Translations under genes and position numbers: made by a program
Origin: Aralia elata
Taxonomy: Eukaryota; Streptophyta; Magnoliopsida; Apiales; Araliaceae
DNA length: 64,000 nt
Direction of reading: 5' to 3'
NCBI GenBank assembly: GCA_034770075.1
Contig: CM068380.1
Coordinates: 39,388,695 to 39,452,694 of the forward strand
Shown: one piece after another, positions 11,344-21,999 of the stretch
Numbering within the stretch: the first letter of the stretch is position 1
How the letters are laid out: each line of letters opens with the position of its first letter
The notes under the pieces: model-generated
Told to the model about the DNA's origin: nothing
Seen by the model: only the letters and a program-made list of their open reading frames with translations
Databases searched by the model: none

Positions 11344-11771
11344 TGTAATAACTAAGACTTTCTAAGTTATTGTAAATAGATATATTAATTCAATATTGGT
11401 AATATTGAAAGTCTTGTGACATATATGAATGAATATGTGGCTAATTATTATTTTAAAGGAGGTTTCACTAATAATTACTCAAATTAGTGGACTAACCTAA
11501 GTAAATTAATATCAAGGAAAATTGATAAGATAGTGAACTAATTAAATATTTGATTAAATTGAATATAGTAGGTAAATTTATTTTGAGAATTAATTAATAT
11601 GAGTATTGATTAATGAGAAATAATGTGGGACATGATTTATTTTATTTAATAGTCCAATTAGTAAATTACTAATGGACTAATTCATTTAGTTATTTAATCA
11701 AGCTCACCTAATTAGTTTATTGTGGACTTGAAGGATTATTATATAAAATGGATAAATTAATTAAATTAGCC

Positions 11772-11776
11772 CATAT
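11772..11776. repeat. Target-site duplication CATAT (left)
   Basis: CATAT at 11772-11776 is repeated at 15239-15243, on either side of solo LTR A. The uninterrupted 3' LTR reads CTATATGAATTTAATT at the same point (about 34277), which confirms an empty site. Confidence 0.85.
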
Positions 11777-12856
11777 TGTTTGTCGATTTAGCAATCAATA
11801 AATACGTGCAAGTGTACACGATCAACAAGTAATAAAGTGATAAGAGCGTATCGAACCCACAGAGAATTATTTAATAATAATTACAAAATACTAACTCATA
11901 ATCAAATTAATTTTATTTAAACAACTGATTAAGATTGTGAATTTTAGATAATAAAGTACTAAACTAACTAATCACTAACTACCAAGAATTGAATTCAGAC
12001 AAAAAGGCTTAAGATTACAATTTCCCTTAATGTTTCACTTGAATTAATACACTTCCTGTTAAGTTATATTAATTATTCCGGATTGTTAATCAAGAACTCA
12101 TCAATATTTATAACCATCTCTCGATGTATCATAAACGAATCAACTTAAATCCACAAAAGATAGAATTAAGATGAACACCCTAGTTAACTAATTCACTATA
12201 TCTCTATATGAATTACAACTAAAAAGGATTTAAAGCACATGTTCTCTTTCAGATTACATGCGGCGTATAGGTATATCTCTATCCTAGACACAAATCATGA
12301 ATTCTATCATATGCAGAAAACACAATCACATACTATTATGATTAGGTCTAAATCTATAATCCATCCCTCGAGTTCATATAGATTACCACGGTAATTGTTG
12401 ATCAGACAATTAAGCAATTAATCACAAATCATAATAGACAACCCAATAATAATCAATAATAATTAACAAGGAAGCATATCAATAAAAGCTATGCAATAAT
12501 TTTCATTGTAATCTTAAAAAGAAATTAGTTCATGATTGAATTAAAATCCATAATCCACAATTGATAAAGTATTCAAGAATACAAAATAAAAGGTTAGGGA
12601 AGAGAATAGAATCTGTAATTGCAATCCTTGAGTCTCTCCTTCAGCTCTTATGATGAATCCTTCGTGCTCTTTCAATTGCTTCAAGCCTCCATCTCTTTCT
12701 CCCAAACTAGGGTTAGAAAAAGGTAGCAAGATCTCTCCTATTCTATGCCTCACATCATGTATTTATAGGTTCTAGTTAAAGTCCTAAACCAATTAGAAGT
12801 TACAATCTTTGTTCCATTCAATGAGGGTCAAAAATAAGCTTTTTAAAAACCCGACC

Positions 12857-12988
12857 CAGCACGGCCGCGCCCATATTTGGCCTAGGAAACAGCGCGGCCG
12901 TGCCCAAGTGCTAGAAATCATGTTTTTCACTCTGAAGACCAGCGCGGCCTCGCCTAAAATACACTGGGAACCGGCACGGCCGCGCCTG
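12857..12988. repeat. U3 palindrome cluster (GCGGCCGCGC type, 4 copies)
   Basis: CAGCACGGCCGCGCC (12858), CAGCGCGGCCGTGCC (12890), CAGCGCGGCCTCGCC (12940) and CGGCACGGCCGCGCC (12972). Spacings are about 32, 50 and 32 bp. The cluster lies 90-220 bp upstream of the TATA box of LTR A on the minus strand. Spacer words such as CACTCTGAAGACC recur in the cluster at 38110-38241. Confidence 0.85.
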
Positions 12989-13486
12989 ACAAAATTCTGC
13001 TCGGACATCTATTGGTAAAATGGTCATAACTTTTGATCCGGGAAGAGTTACGGGGCCTGCCACCTATAAAATCGAAGCTCTCGACGAGATCTACAACTTT
13101 CATGCTTTGAGAATTGAGAGATTCAGATTGGATCAAAGTCGAAATTGGGCTTAAAGTGGCTGCAATGCAAATGGCAACTCCAAACTTTGAGGTTCAACGT
13201 CCGTTGGTAAAACGATCATTACTTTCTCATCCGAACTCCGATTGTGACGATTCAAAATGTTCCGGAAAGCTAAGGAGTAGCTCTACAATAAAATCCAAGT
13301 TCCAAACCAAGAATATGCATTCAACTTAGTGTTAAAAGCCCTGCAATCTTCCCTTTTTGCGTTTGCTCGCTTATTGTACTCCAAAAGATGTTCGGATTGC
13401 GTTTCCTTGCTTCTTCCTACAAAATAACATAAAAATACTATAAATACCTAATACTAACTTAAAATACTTAAGAACTCACAAATTAT

Positions 13487-15189
13487 TGTTGTCAGATTTT
13501 ACAATCAATAATTACGTGCAAGTATACACGATCAACAAGTAATAAAGTGATAAGATAGAGTGTCGATCCCACAGGGAATCTCTGTTCAATAATTTCCAAC
13601 TACTAGTACTATATCAATTCAATTTTATTTAAACAATCACAATTTGATTAATAATTAAACTATTTAAATCAAAACTAAGAATAAGAACTAACACAAAGGT
13701 TGAAATTCAGATTTTTAAAGGCTTAAGACTACAATATCCCCAATTATGTAATACAAACTAATTATCCAATTCATCCAATTATTAACTTCAACAGAGTTGT
13801 TAAACAGAAATTCAAAGTTATTCATAAGCCCTTTTCCAAGTGATCAAATAAATTTATCTAACTCAATTAATTCTGCGATATTCCTATGCAAAACTAAAGA
13901 ATTAAATTCATTAAGCACCAATTCCCAATAGTTACATGCAGTAAAGAGATATCTCTATTCACTTCACAACCCCAATTATTCATCCCATGTAAATAATTAA
14001 GAATACATGCTATCACATTCAGATCTAACCCTAGATTTCATCTCCCGAATTCATCTAAAGTATCCCGCTAATTGATGATCAGACAATTAATCAATAAACA
14101 CAAAATATGATAGACAACTCAATATGAAATAATAACTGGAATCAAATAGATAATTAATCCATAAACACAAAAGGTTCAATTGTAGCCTTAATTACAAATT
14201 CAGTTCATACTGAAAATAAAAATCATGAATCCCAAATAAGTCATCACAATTAAATTACAAATATAAGATAGAGGATAAGAAAAACTCAGTAGAAGTTCTT
14301 CAATCTTCAAGTCTCTAATCTGAATTCCTTGCGATGCTTCTCTAGTCTCCAATCTCTCAATTCAGCTCTGTATCTTAATCCTTGCGTATGTATGCAACTA
14401 TGAATGTACCATGTATGTGTGTATCTATGTATGTTCTCTATTTCCATCTCTCTATGTCTCCTTTATAGTTTCTGAATCAAATCAATAGAAAGAATCCAAT
14501 TCCAAATCAATTTCCCAAAAGAACTGAACTTCAATATTTTTTTCCTTCCGCGCATTCTCGCCCCGGCGAGGAAATTCTCGCCCCGGCGAGAAAACTTCTG
14601 CTCATTTTCGCCCCGGCGAGAAATTTAAGCCTGCGATTCTCGCCCCGGCGAGAAAATATTTTCTGCTTCGACGTCTGTTGGTAAAATGGTCATAACTTCT
14701 GATCCGGGAGGAGTTACGAGGCCTGCCACCTACCAAATCGAAGATATCGACGAAATCTACAACTTTCATTCTTTGAGAATTGAGAGATTCAGGCCGGAGC
14801 ATGGTTGAAATTGAGCTTGAAGTGGCAGTTATGTAAATGATAACTCCAAACCTTGATCTCTGTTGATAAAAATGTCATAACTCTCGCATCCGAACTCCGA
14901 TTGAGGTGATTCAAGATGTTCCGGAAAGCTAAGAAGTAAATATACAATAAAATCCAAGTTCCAAACCAAGAACATGCATCTATTTTAATGTTAAAAGCCC
15001 TGTAATCTTCCCTTCTCGCACTTGCTCGCATGTTGTACTCCAAAAGATGTTCGAATTGCGTTTCCTTGCTCATTCCTACAAAATAACATAAAAACACTAT
15101 AAATATCTAATACTAACTTAAAATACTTAAGAACTAACAAATTGTCAAGTCAAACGTACTTAATTCGTAAGTATAAAACCCACTCATCA
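13487..15189 (-). mobile_element. Solo LTR B (Athila-like, -) inside LTR A
   Basis: 1703 bp, on minus starting TGATGAGTGGG (15189) and ending ..GTAAAATCTGACAACA (13487). Flanks are ATTAT (13482-13486) and AATAT (15190-15194), a one-mismatch 5-bp duplication. Removing the insert and one duplicate makes LTR A continuous and colinear with B itself around CAAATT(A/G)TCAAG. It carries four CTCGCCCCGGCGAG-type motifs at 14557-14652 and a TATA-like AACTATAAAG at 14461-14470 (minus). LTRs A and B are homologous but clearly different subfamilies. Confidence 0.8.
14557..14652. repeat. U3 palindrome cluster (CTCGCCCCGGCGAG, 4 copies)
   Basis: CTCGCC-CC-GGCGAG inverted repeats at 14557, 14577, 14607 (first base changed) and 14639, spaced 20, 30 and 32 bp. 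It occupies the same place as the GCGGCCGCGC cluster of LTR A: on both, the same GGTAAAATGGTCATAACTT block follows, at 14690 and 13015. It lies 87-190 bp upstream of the TATA box on the minus strand. Confidence 0.88.
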
Positions 15190-16439
15190 AATATCAAGCC
15201 AAACGTACTCAATTCGTAGATGTAAAACTCACTCATCACATATTAATTTAATTAAACCACATATTGGGAGCCCAATAAGTTGATAAACAAGTAGCCCAAT
15301 AATGATAATAAATAAACTTAATTTCAAGTAGCCCAAACTAGATGGTTATAAGCCCAGATGAATTAATTAAAGGCCCAAACTTTAGCCCAATCTAGTGGGG
15401 ACTTTTTAGTCATTTAGCAAGCAAATTAGTTATAAAAAAAACACAAAGTGGCCGGATTCCCATAGGGAGGAGAAAAAAAAGGGGAAGATAATACCTTTAG
15501 TTCTTATCCTCATTAGGTTAGGTGTCATTTAATTAAATAAGCTCACGTGTGTTAATTAATTAAGGGGGGACATGTGGCAAGAGAGGGCATGAATTGGGAG
15601 GATGAGCATAGATATACAAATTATATCTATCACCTTAGTAAGTAACTAAAACATTAGCTACTTCCATTTTCTTTTCCATTTCCTTCCTTATTCCAAGTAA
15701 GCTAAGAAACTAGAGAGAGAGAAAGAGAGGAAGAGAGGCGGCAAGAAGAAGGAAAAGAGGGAGGAGAGGCCTAGTCCATGCACCCTAAGCTCATCAATTA
15801 TTTTGGGAGGCAGAGGAAGGTTGCACATAAGGAAAGGTAAAAGAAAGAAAAAGATTTTAAGTTTTGTTAAAGCTTTTATGTAGTATATGTACTCATATTT
15901 TAGATCCATAAAAATCTTGTGATCTTGTGGATGGAAACCTTATAAAAAGGTTAGATTTTGATTTATGTTGTACATCATGATGGAATATGTTAGATTAAGT
16001 TGCAAGTGTTAGGGAAAAAAATATAAAAGTGAATGAGTTTCTTTTTTGTTTGTTCAAAAAAAAAGGAGGGGGGATTTAGATCCTTGTAATTTATTTTGAA
16101 GATCTATGTATTGTTTGTGTGATATTCTTGTTGGTTGTGATAGAGGTATAAGTAAGGAACAAAAGCCCTTTTGAATGGCATAAAAATGTTGAGAAATGAG
16201 CTAGTTATGGAATCTTTAACAAAACACATCTTAGTTGGAAAAGTCAGAAAAAAGGGCTGCTGATCAACCACTTTGGGCCCGATTTCCGGGTGCTAAACAG
16301 TTCGGAATTGTGTTCGAAAACTGTAGTTCAGGAAAATACGAATCCAACGCCTTCGACAGAATCGCAATCCGAGTTGTAGATTCGTTTTACAAGCGTTTCC
16401 GTAAAGGACCCCAAATCTAAAAAATGTGACGAAAATAGT

Positions 16440-17120
16440 ATAAATAATAGAAATTAAATTAAAGTGACATAAGTGAATAATTATTATTTAATTAATATTA
16501 AATAATGATTGAAAAGTGATTAAGTGATATTATGTAATAATGATATAATTACTTAACTACATTAATAAAATAATTATTTATTGTTTAATTAAAAATTAAA
16601 TAATAAATAAGTATAAATGTTAATTAATTATTTTTGAGAAAGAATAGTTAAAGAATTATGGAATTGAAAAAAAAATTATTAATTAATTATTATTTAATTT
16701 ACATTAAATGATGATTAAAGAGTGTTTAAGCTAATAAATTAATTATTTATTATTAAATAATAAATAAAGATAAATGGTTAATTAATTATTATTTAATTGA
16801 TAATTAAAGACAAATGAGAGTAATAAATTGATTATTTATTATTTAAATAATAAGAGGATGTAATTAGTTATTGTTTATAATTTCTAAAGGTAATTGATTT
16901 ATTAATATTTAATTATTATTAAATAGTAATTAAATGAAGACAAAGTTAGTAAAATATTAAGTAAATATAATTAATTGTTATTTATTATTAAATAATAACT
17001 AAAGGTAATTAACTAATTACTATTTAACTAAAATTAAATAGTGATTCAATGCAAATAAAGTTAATTAACACATTAATTAAACAATGATAATTAATTGTTT
17101 AAAAGTTCTATAAGTGTTTA
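16440..17120. repeat. AT-rich degenerate repeat tract of Tekay LTR
   Basis: About 680 bp built almost only from variants of TTAATTATTATTTAATT and TTAAATAATAAATAA. The same tract starts the truncated end of the 3' LTR (35500-35892) and, inverted, fills 59690-60690 of the second Tekay LTR. It is an internal LTR property of this Tekay family rather than a separate insertion. No coding potential. Confidence 0.75.
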
Positions 17121-18306
17121 GCACTAAAGAAAAATGGTATTATTTAATTAAATTGCTAACTTAAAGTCTATTGAATATCTAATGGACTTAATGATAGTAT
17201 AAGTACTAACAAGTGTTATGTGATGAATAAATTGTTAGTATATGCTAGAACACAAATATTCACCTATATGCTATGCTAATTGATAGACCGACATTATTGA
17301 TGCTAGGTCCATCGAAGAATATTAATTAGAGCTAGATTATTATAGCTCGTCGAGCAGGCAAGTTTCCTAACTTAACTCGAGTTATTACTTTTCAAAGCAT
17401 ACTAGTGAATAATTATTGATGATTATTCGCATCTATAACAATTATTGACATTCGCACTTCGTGCAATGAAATTCATGTTCTATTATTATTGGACTGCGAA
17501 TTATTTAAAGTTCCTTCATTAATGAACTGTTTATGAGCTGGATCTCTGCTAATTGTATCAGCTAGATCGAACATATTAAATTTGATAAACTCAAATAACT
17601 TTTAAAAGCTAATCCAACCAGTTGATTGGTATGGATTCTTCGACTGAGAAAAACAACAGTTTTATTAAAGCATTAAATTGAAAAATAATTATTGCTCGAT
17701 TATTAAGTGTTTATGCATAAATCACCGGGTATGAAAGGCTGATCCCCTTGATTACCAAAACTTATTAAAAGGACCAGTTTAAATACTGGCAACCTTCGTA
17801 TATGTTCATGGTTAATTATGACCACTCAGTATCTATTATTTCGTTATTGAATCTCTTGATTGTTCGCGTACAATTGAATTTTATTGTTGAACATCTATAG
17901 ATAAAATCCTTGCTAATCATGACATATCTCCTTTGTAATTAAACTTGCTAAGCAAATTAGTTGCTTACCCTTGCTATATCATGACGTTTATTTCAGCCAA
18001 ATTGGAAAGTGCGAACAAGAAAGATAAGGGCAAGAGCAAAGTCCAGGAATAGTTAACTAAGATTAGTTCTATGTAAACTGTTTAAGTGTTATGTTTTGTT
18101 GTGTAACTAGTATGTAAACCTTTTGTAATATGTAAGGGTATGTTTAAGTTAAGGTTAAAGAGAACTGGGAATATGTTTTAGAAGGTTATTTAAATGAACA
18201 ATGTATGTTTATTGTTCTGCAATAGTATATAGAATGCTTATGATGATGATGGATCGTGAGCACCAAACCCAAGGTTAGAGAACCCGGATTTGGGGGCGTC
18301 ATAGGT

Positions 18307-18318
18307 TGGTATCAGAGC
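18307..18318 (+). promoter_or_regulatory. Tekay primer-binding site (tRNA-Met type)
   Basis: TGGTATCAGAGC, the standard PBS complementary to the 3' end of initiator tRNA-Met in chromoviruses, lies four bases after the LTR end. Confidence 0.88.
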
Positions 18319-18505
18319 TGTAGGTTATATACTTTAGGAACACGAAACCTAGGTTATAACCTTAGAAGAAAACTCATATAGAGTACGCTAGGTGATGGAT
18401 TATGGAAATTCATCTAGTATAAATTGTACATGATAAATATCATTTCATTTTATCAATGAATATATTTTATTGTGATACTGATGCTATTCTTTGTTTGTGT
18501 GTAGG

Positions 18506-19084
18506 ATGGCTGATGAGGTTCAGGGTAGTCATTCAGTGGACCAGGAGCCTGTAGAAAATGAGGTGATGGAGGATACTTCATAAGATATCCTTCTTGGAGA
18601 CTTACTAGCTAAGAATAATGAGCTGGAACATCGGGTAGCAAAGCTAGAGGCGGAGAACTACACCCTGCAGTATACGAAGCAGCAGTACAGAGATGCGGCT
18701 TATCAGGCATAGTTAGAGTTAGCATAGTCTCATGAGAGTCTGGAGCTAACCAAGACTCAGGTAGGAGAGGTAAGGGTGGAGAATCAAGCTCTTAAGTTTG
18801 AGTTTGATATTGAGATTGCCGAGAGGATTTGGGTTGAGGATGCTTGGGTCAGGGCGGCGAGGCTAGTTAATCAGCTGCGAGAGGGGCTATGGGCTAAGGA
18901 GGTGAGGATCGACACATTGAGGCGAGCCTTAGACACTTCTTATATGAGCCAGAGAGCTGGAGAGGCGAGGCTGCATTCGGAGATTGGCGAGTCTAGTCGA
19001 TCTGTTCGACGTCGAGTTGATGGGGGTGCGTGCCAGGCACCGGAGCATGGGCATGTTGAGGAGACTCCTCAGGGCGAGCAGTGA
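18506..19084 (+). pseudogene. Coiled-coil ORF between PBS and gag of Tekay
   Basis: A single frame from ATG 18506 (MADEVQGSHSVDQEP) to the stop at 19082-19084 would give about 192 residues. It is interrupted by TAA (near 18581) and two TAG codons (near 18710 and 18725), each one C-to-T change from CAA or CAG. The product is rich in E, K, L, A and R with heptad-like spacing (NELEHRVAKLEAEN, VENQALKFEFDIEIAER, WVRAARLVNQLREGL), so a coiled coil is likely; the tail is SSRSVRRRVDGG. It lies before gag (19570). I do not recognise it. It could be an accessory protein or a captured host fragment. A GTAG just before the ATG could be a splice acceptor. Confidence 0.5.
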
Positions 19085-19569
19085 TGTTGGTGGTTAGATT
19101 ATGTAGATAGAGGCATATGTACCCCTTTTTCTTATTAAGGTTATATGTATGATGTGAACCTTAGGCAGTGTGAGGTAATATGTAAATATAATGTATTCCC
19201 ATCTTATGTGTATAGGGGAGTATAGCTTTTGAAGATCCCATCTTTTGTGCCTAAATTGGGATAATTGGCATTTATAGGAATATGCCAAAATATTATAAGG
19301 GTGTAACACCAATGTTCGGTATATGTATATAAATGCAGTATTATGATATGTTTAAGTGGATAAGTTTCAAGAATTAAGATAATAAGTTGTGTGTTTGATA
19401 ATTTAAAAATTCATTAACCTAAATTTGTAATTCAGCAAGCTAAATTGAATAATCTCATATTTTGATTATGTGATTATTAGAGTTTAAATTACATGTTTTA
19501 AACACTTAGAAGATATAATATATAATGAAACTCGAAGTAATAATATAAGGTTTTGTTTAAAATCAGATA

Positions 19570-19778
19570 ATGCCGCCAAGAAGAGAACAATGACGCCGAA
19601 GGATAGATGAATTCAATAATAACGAAGGAGGTCAAGCAAACCCAATGCAAGATTTTGTCAACATGTTAGCACAAACAATGCAGAATCAAGTACCACCAGC
19701 AGGAAATCCGCCAGGGAATCAATTGGCGAATTTTAAGGACTTTAAGGCAGTAGGTCTGCCGGAGTTTAAGGGGACGAC
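19570..19778 (+). pseudogene. Tekay gag, N-terminal fragment
   Basis: ATG at 19570 opens MPPRREQ, then a stop (TGA, one change from CGA), then RRRIDEFNNN and, in the same frame, MQDFVNMLAQTMQNQ and NFKDFKAVGLPEFKGTT. This matches the start of chromoviral Gag (typical MPPRR start and a F..F...PPEF.G block). It is cut at 19778 by the next element, so the capsid domain, zinc knuckle, PR, RT and RNase H are all absent from the window; only the chromodomain end survives, at 33704. Confidence 0.75.
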
Positions 19779-21587
19779 TGTAATATCCTGAATATTTATG
19801 ATGCTTATAAATTTGATCGTATATGGTTAGAGGTTAATTTAGTGACCTAAAACTAGGTATCGAGAAGTTTAAAACCTTGAGACCAAATGAGATTCGAATT
19901 TATGTGCTTAATAAAGATCCAAATGATATAAAACTTAAAAGATTTAATTGTTAAATGCTTAATTAGTGTACATGAACTTATAATCGTATAAGATATATGA
20001 CGAACGTTTAGACGGTATATCAACTGTAAAAGACATACGAGGCAAGTCTCCAAACATTATTACCTTTATGCAAGTATTATACATCTTACTATCAATTGTT
20101 GTGAAGTTATTGCTTCTTGATTCAGCATAACTTAAAAATGAATCATTATTCAGATATTGTTTATTCGAGCATGAATTGTTGTGTCAAGCCAAATTGTTTG
20201 TACGACGTCTTATAACTGAGTATACAAACACCCTATATGGGTTGTTATTGTCAATAATATATTGACGTTTAGTGCATGTTGGGCACAATTAGGATGGTAT
20301 GCATACTCCTAGGATATCGAATAAGCTGATCCCCTATAAGATATCTGAACAAAGCTGTTCTAAGTCATTGAAGGTTGATAGAACTGGTTGGAACACATAG
20401 TTCATGTATTGAACCCTCAGTTGGCAAAAGCTTTTGAACTTCTTTCAAATTAAACACATTGTGTTTACATTTTTGAAATAAACTTGCTGAGCATTCTTTA
20501 GCTCATCCTTGAATAAACTTTCCTTTACAGTTTTAGATGGTAATCCCGGAACTTTAGGAACAGACAAGGGAAAGAGACCGTGTTAATTAGTTTTATCGTA
20601 CTGTTTTGAATAAATTCAAGTCTTATAAGACTTTATTGTAATAAAAATATAGTACTGAGAATGTTGTAACCAAACTTAAGTTTATGAAATAAATATCATC
20701 TTTTGTTACATCTCTTACGTTGTATTTACATTCTTAGGTAAGTTAGAAGATAGCATTTGATCTTTAAATTTTAGAATGAATGTACTAAGTTAGTACAGTA
20801 TTAATATGAACTATACATCTGAATGAGGGTACTAAATGATTGAAGGAGTTTTGTAAGAATAAGTAGTCGCTCGTCTGTTCCAAGAACAAACTTATTATTT
20901 AAATACTGTGAACTTCAGATAGATAGGAATTATTTATATGAAAGAGATATCCTTTATACATATACCTATACATCCAAGTGAGGGTATTCAGACACATTGA
21001 CAGTTCTGACGAGAACAATGTCTGTGATGGAATACTGTGAACCTTGGATAGATAGAAGTTTTATATTATGGAATATCTACTAGTTGGTTAACTAGTTAAG
21101 CTTGAAAACCTGATATGTTATAGAGGTATAAAGATTTAAGTTCGTAGATGTTGTAGTCATTTAACTATGCTAGGTTAACATTATTAGCAATGTCTAGAAG
21201 GTTTTGACGAGGAAAGGTTAGGTCATTTAAAGCCCCCTCTTTCCTGTGAACTGTCTGGTTGCTAATACTACAAGTCTCGGATAGAGAAATAGAGATTTAT
21301 TTTTAAGTCTTTTAGGACTTATTTGTAATAAGAACAAGTTATCTGGGAATGTTGTAACAATGAACAAATAGTATTTTATAATATTATCATTTTTCCGCCT
21401 TTTACTCTGATTATTAGAAGTCAAGATTTCTATATACGTTTCAAATCAATTATATTGCGAGTTTTTATAGACATTTATTGTGTACACTACTTTTAAGTTA
21501 ATGAATGTGATGAATAAGGTTGTACACGTAAGCACGAAGTCTGACCTGGCTAAAAGAAGCTAGCAGGTGGACTTTCGGGGCTTTATA
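19779..21587 (+). mobile_element. 5' LTR of a minimal non-autonomous Ty3-type element
   Basis: Starts TGTAATATCCTGAATATTTATG directly inside Tekay gag; the left 5-bp flank is ACGAC. It ends near GGGGCTTTATA followed by the PBS at 21590. The LTR contains internal duplications: AGTCTTATAAGACTT near 20619 against AGTCTTTTAGGACTT near 21306, and TACTGTGAACTTCAGATAGATAGG near 20905 against a close copy near 21032. No coding sequence of note. Confidence 0.7.
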
Positions 21588-21745
21588 GATGGTATCAGAG
21601 CATTAGGTTATAGCTCTAGGGTAAGAGTACCTTAGGATATAGCCTGCGTAAAATTTTGGGGATAGAAAAAAACTCGTAAAAAGAAAGTTAAAAAAAATGC
21701 TTACACTGGAATTTCGAGGACGAAATTCTTATAAGGAAGAGATAA
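21588..21745 (+). mobile_element. Internal region of the minimal element (about 160 bp)
   Basis: Contains only a tRNA-Met-type PBS TGGTATCAGAGC (21590-21601) and a PPT-like tract (ATTCTTATAAGGAAGAGATA, 21726-21745) with about 120 bp between. No coding capacity, so the element must have been moved by another element's proteins. The words GAATTTCGAGGACGAAATTC before the PPT also occur before the Tekay PPT at 33821, which suggests Tekay-type helpers. Confidence 0.7.
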
Positions 21746-21999
21746 TGTAATATCCTGAATATTTATAGAACTTATAAATATGATATTAAATGACTAAAAT
21801 TAGCTGTAAAGTTAATTTTGAGGATGAAATTCTTTGAAGTAGGGGTAAATGTAGTATCCTGAATATTTATGAGGCTTATAAATACGATCGTATATGGTTA
21901 GAGGTTAATTTAGTGTCCTAAAACTAGCTATCGAGAAGTTTAAAACCTTAAGACCTAATGAGATTCAAATTTATATGCTTGATAAAGATCCAAATGATA
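21746..21999 (+). mobile_element. Stuttered PPT/LTR starts
   Basis: An LTR start TGTAATATCC at 21746 continues for only about 65 bp. A second PPT-like tract (GAAGTAGGGGTAAA, 21836-21849) and a second LTR start TGTAGTATCC (21850) follow. The latter tracks 19779-19933 until 21999 and then changes abruptly. Two 3' ends of the same family are therefore telescoped within 250 bp. Confidence 0.65.

Larger units (their letters stand above)
11777..15238 (-). mobile_element. Solo LTR A (Athila-like, -), split by solo LTR B
   Basis: On the minus strand it begins TGATGAGTGAG (ending at 15238) and ends GCTAAATCGACAAACA (at 11777), with a perfect CATAT duplication outside. Its own sequence is 11777-13486 plus 15195-15238; the middle is solo LTR B. 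It carries four GC-palindromes at 12857-12988 and a TATA-like ACCTATAAAT at 12761-12770 (minus). No PBS, PPT or internal region is present, as expected of a solo LTR left by LTR-LTR recombination. Confidence 0.8.
11344..18303 (+). mobile_element. Tekay-type 5' LTR (+), hosting nested solo LTRs
   Basis: Starts TGTAATAACTAAG and ends GGGGGCGTCATA, followed by a PBS at 18307. Without the 3.5-kb nested insert (11777-15243) it is about 3.5 kb. The part left of the insert and the part right of it (15239-16857) match the 3' LTR at 33849-35892 at about 97% by eye (about 12 differences in the first 433 bp), so both LTRs belong to one Tekay element. Compared with the second Tekay LTR at 58342 it shares the GGGGGCGTCAC end, the GAGAACCCGGATTTGGGGGC-like tail and the Met-PBS context. 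Confidence 0.82.

Noticed and set aside
11777..15238. A two-LTR tandem (possibly an integrated two-LTR circle) with non-identical LTRs
   Set aside because: The last ~44 bp belong to LTR A, and a near-perfect 5-bp duplication (ATTAT/AATAT) flanks B, so B is simply nested inside A.
15688..15909. 73-codon frame repeated at 34737-34952
   Set aside because: Lies in the R/U5-like part of the two Tekay LTRs; kept because the LTRs are 97% identical, not because it is coding.
18303..18320. A tRNA gene suggested by the tRNA-Met-like sequence
   Set aside because: Only the 12-base primer-binding site is present; no cloverleaf or internal promoter boxes.
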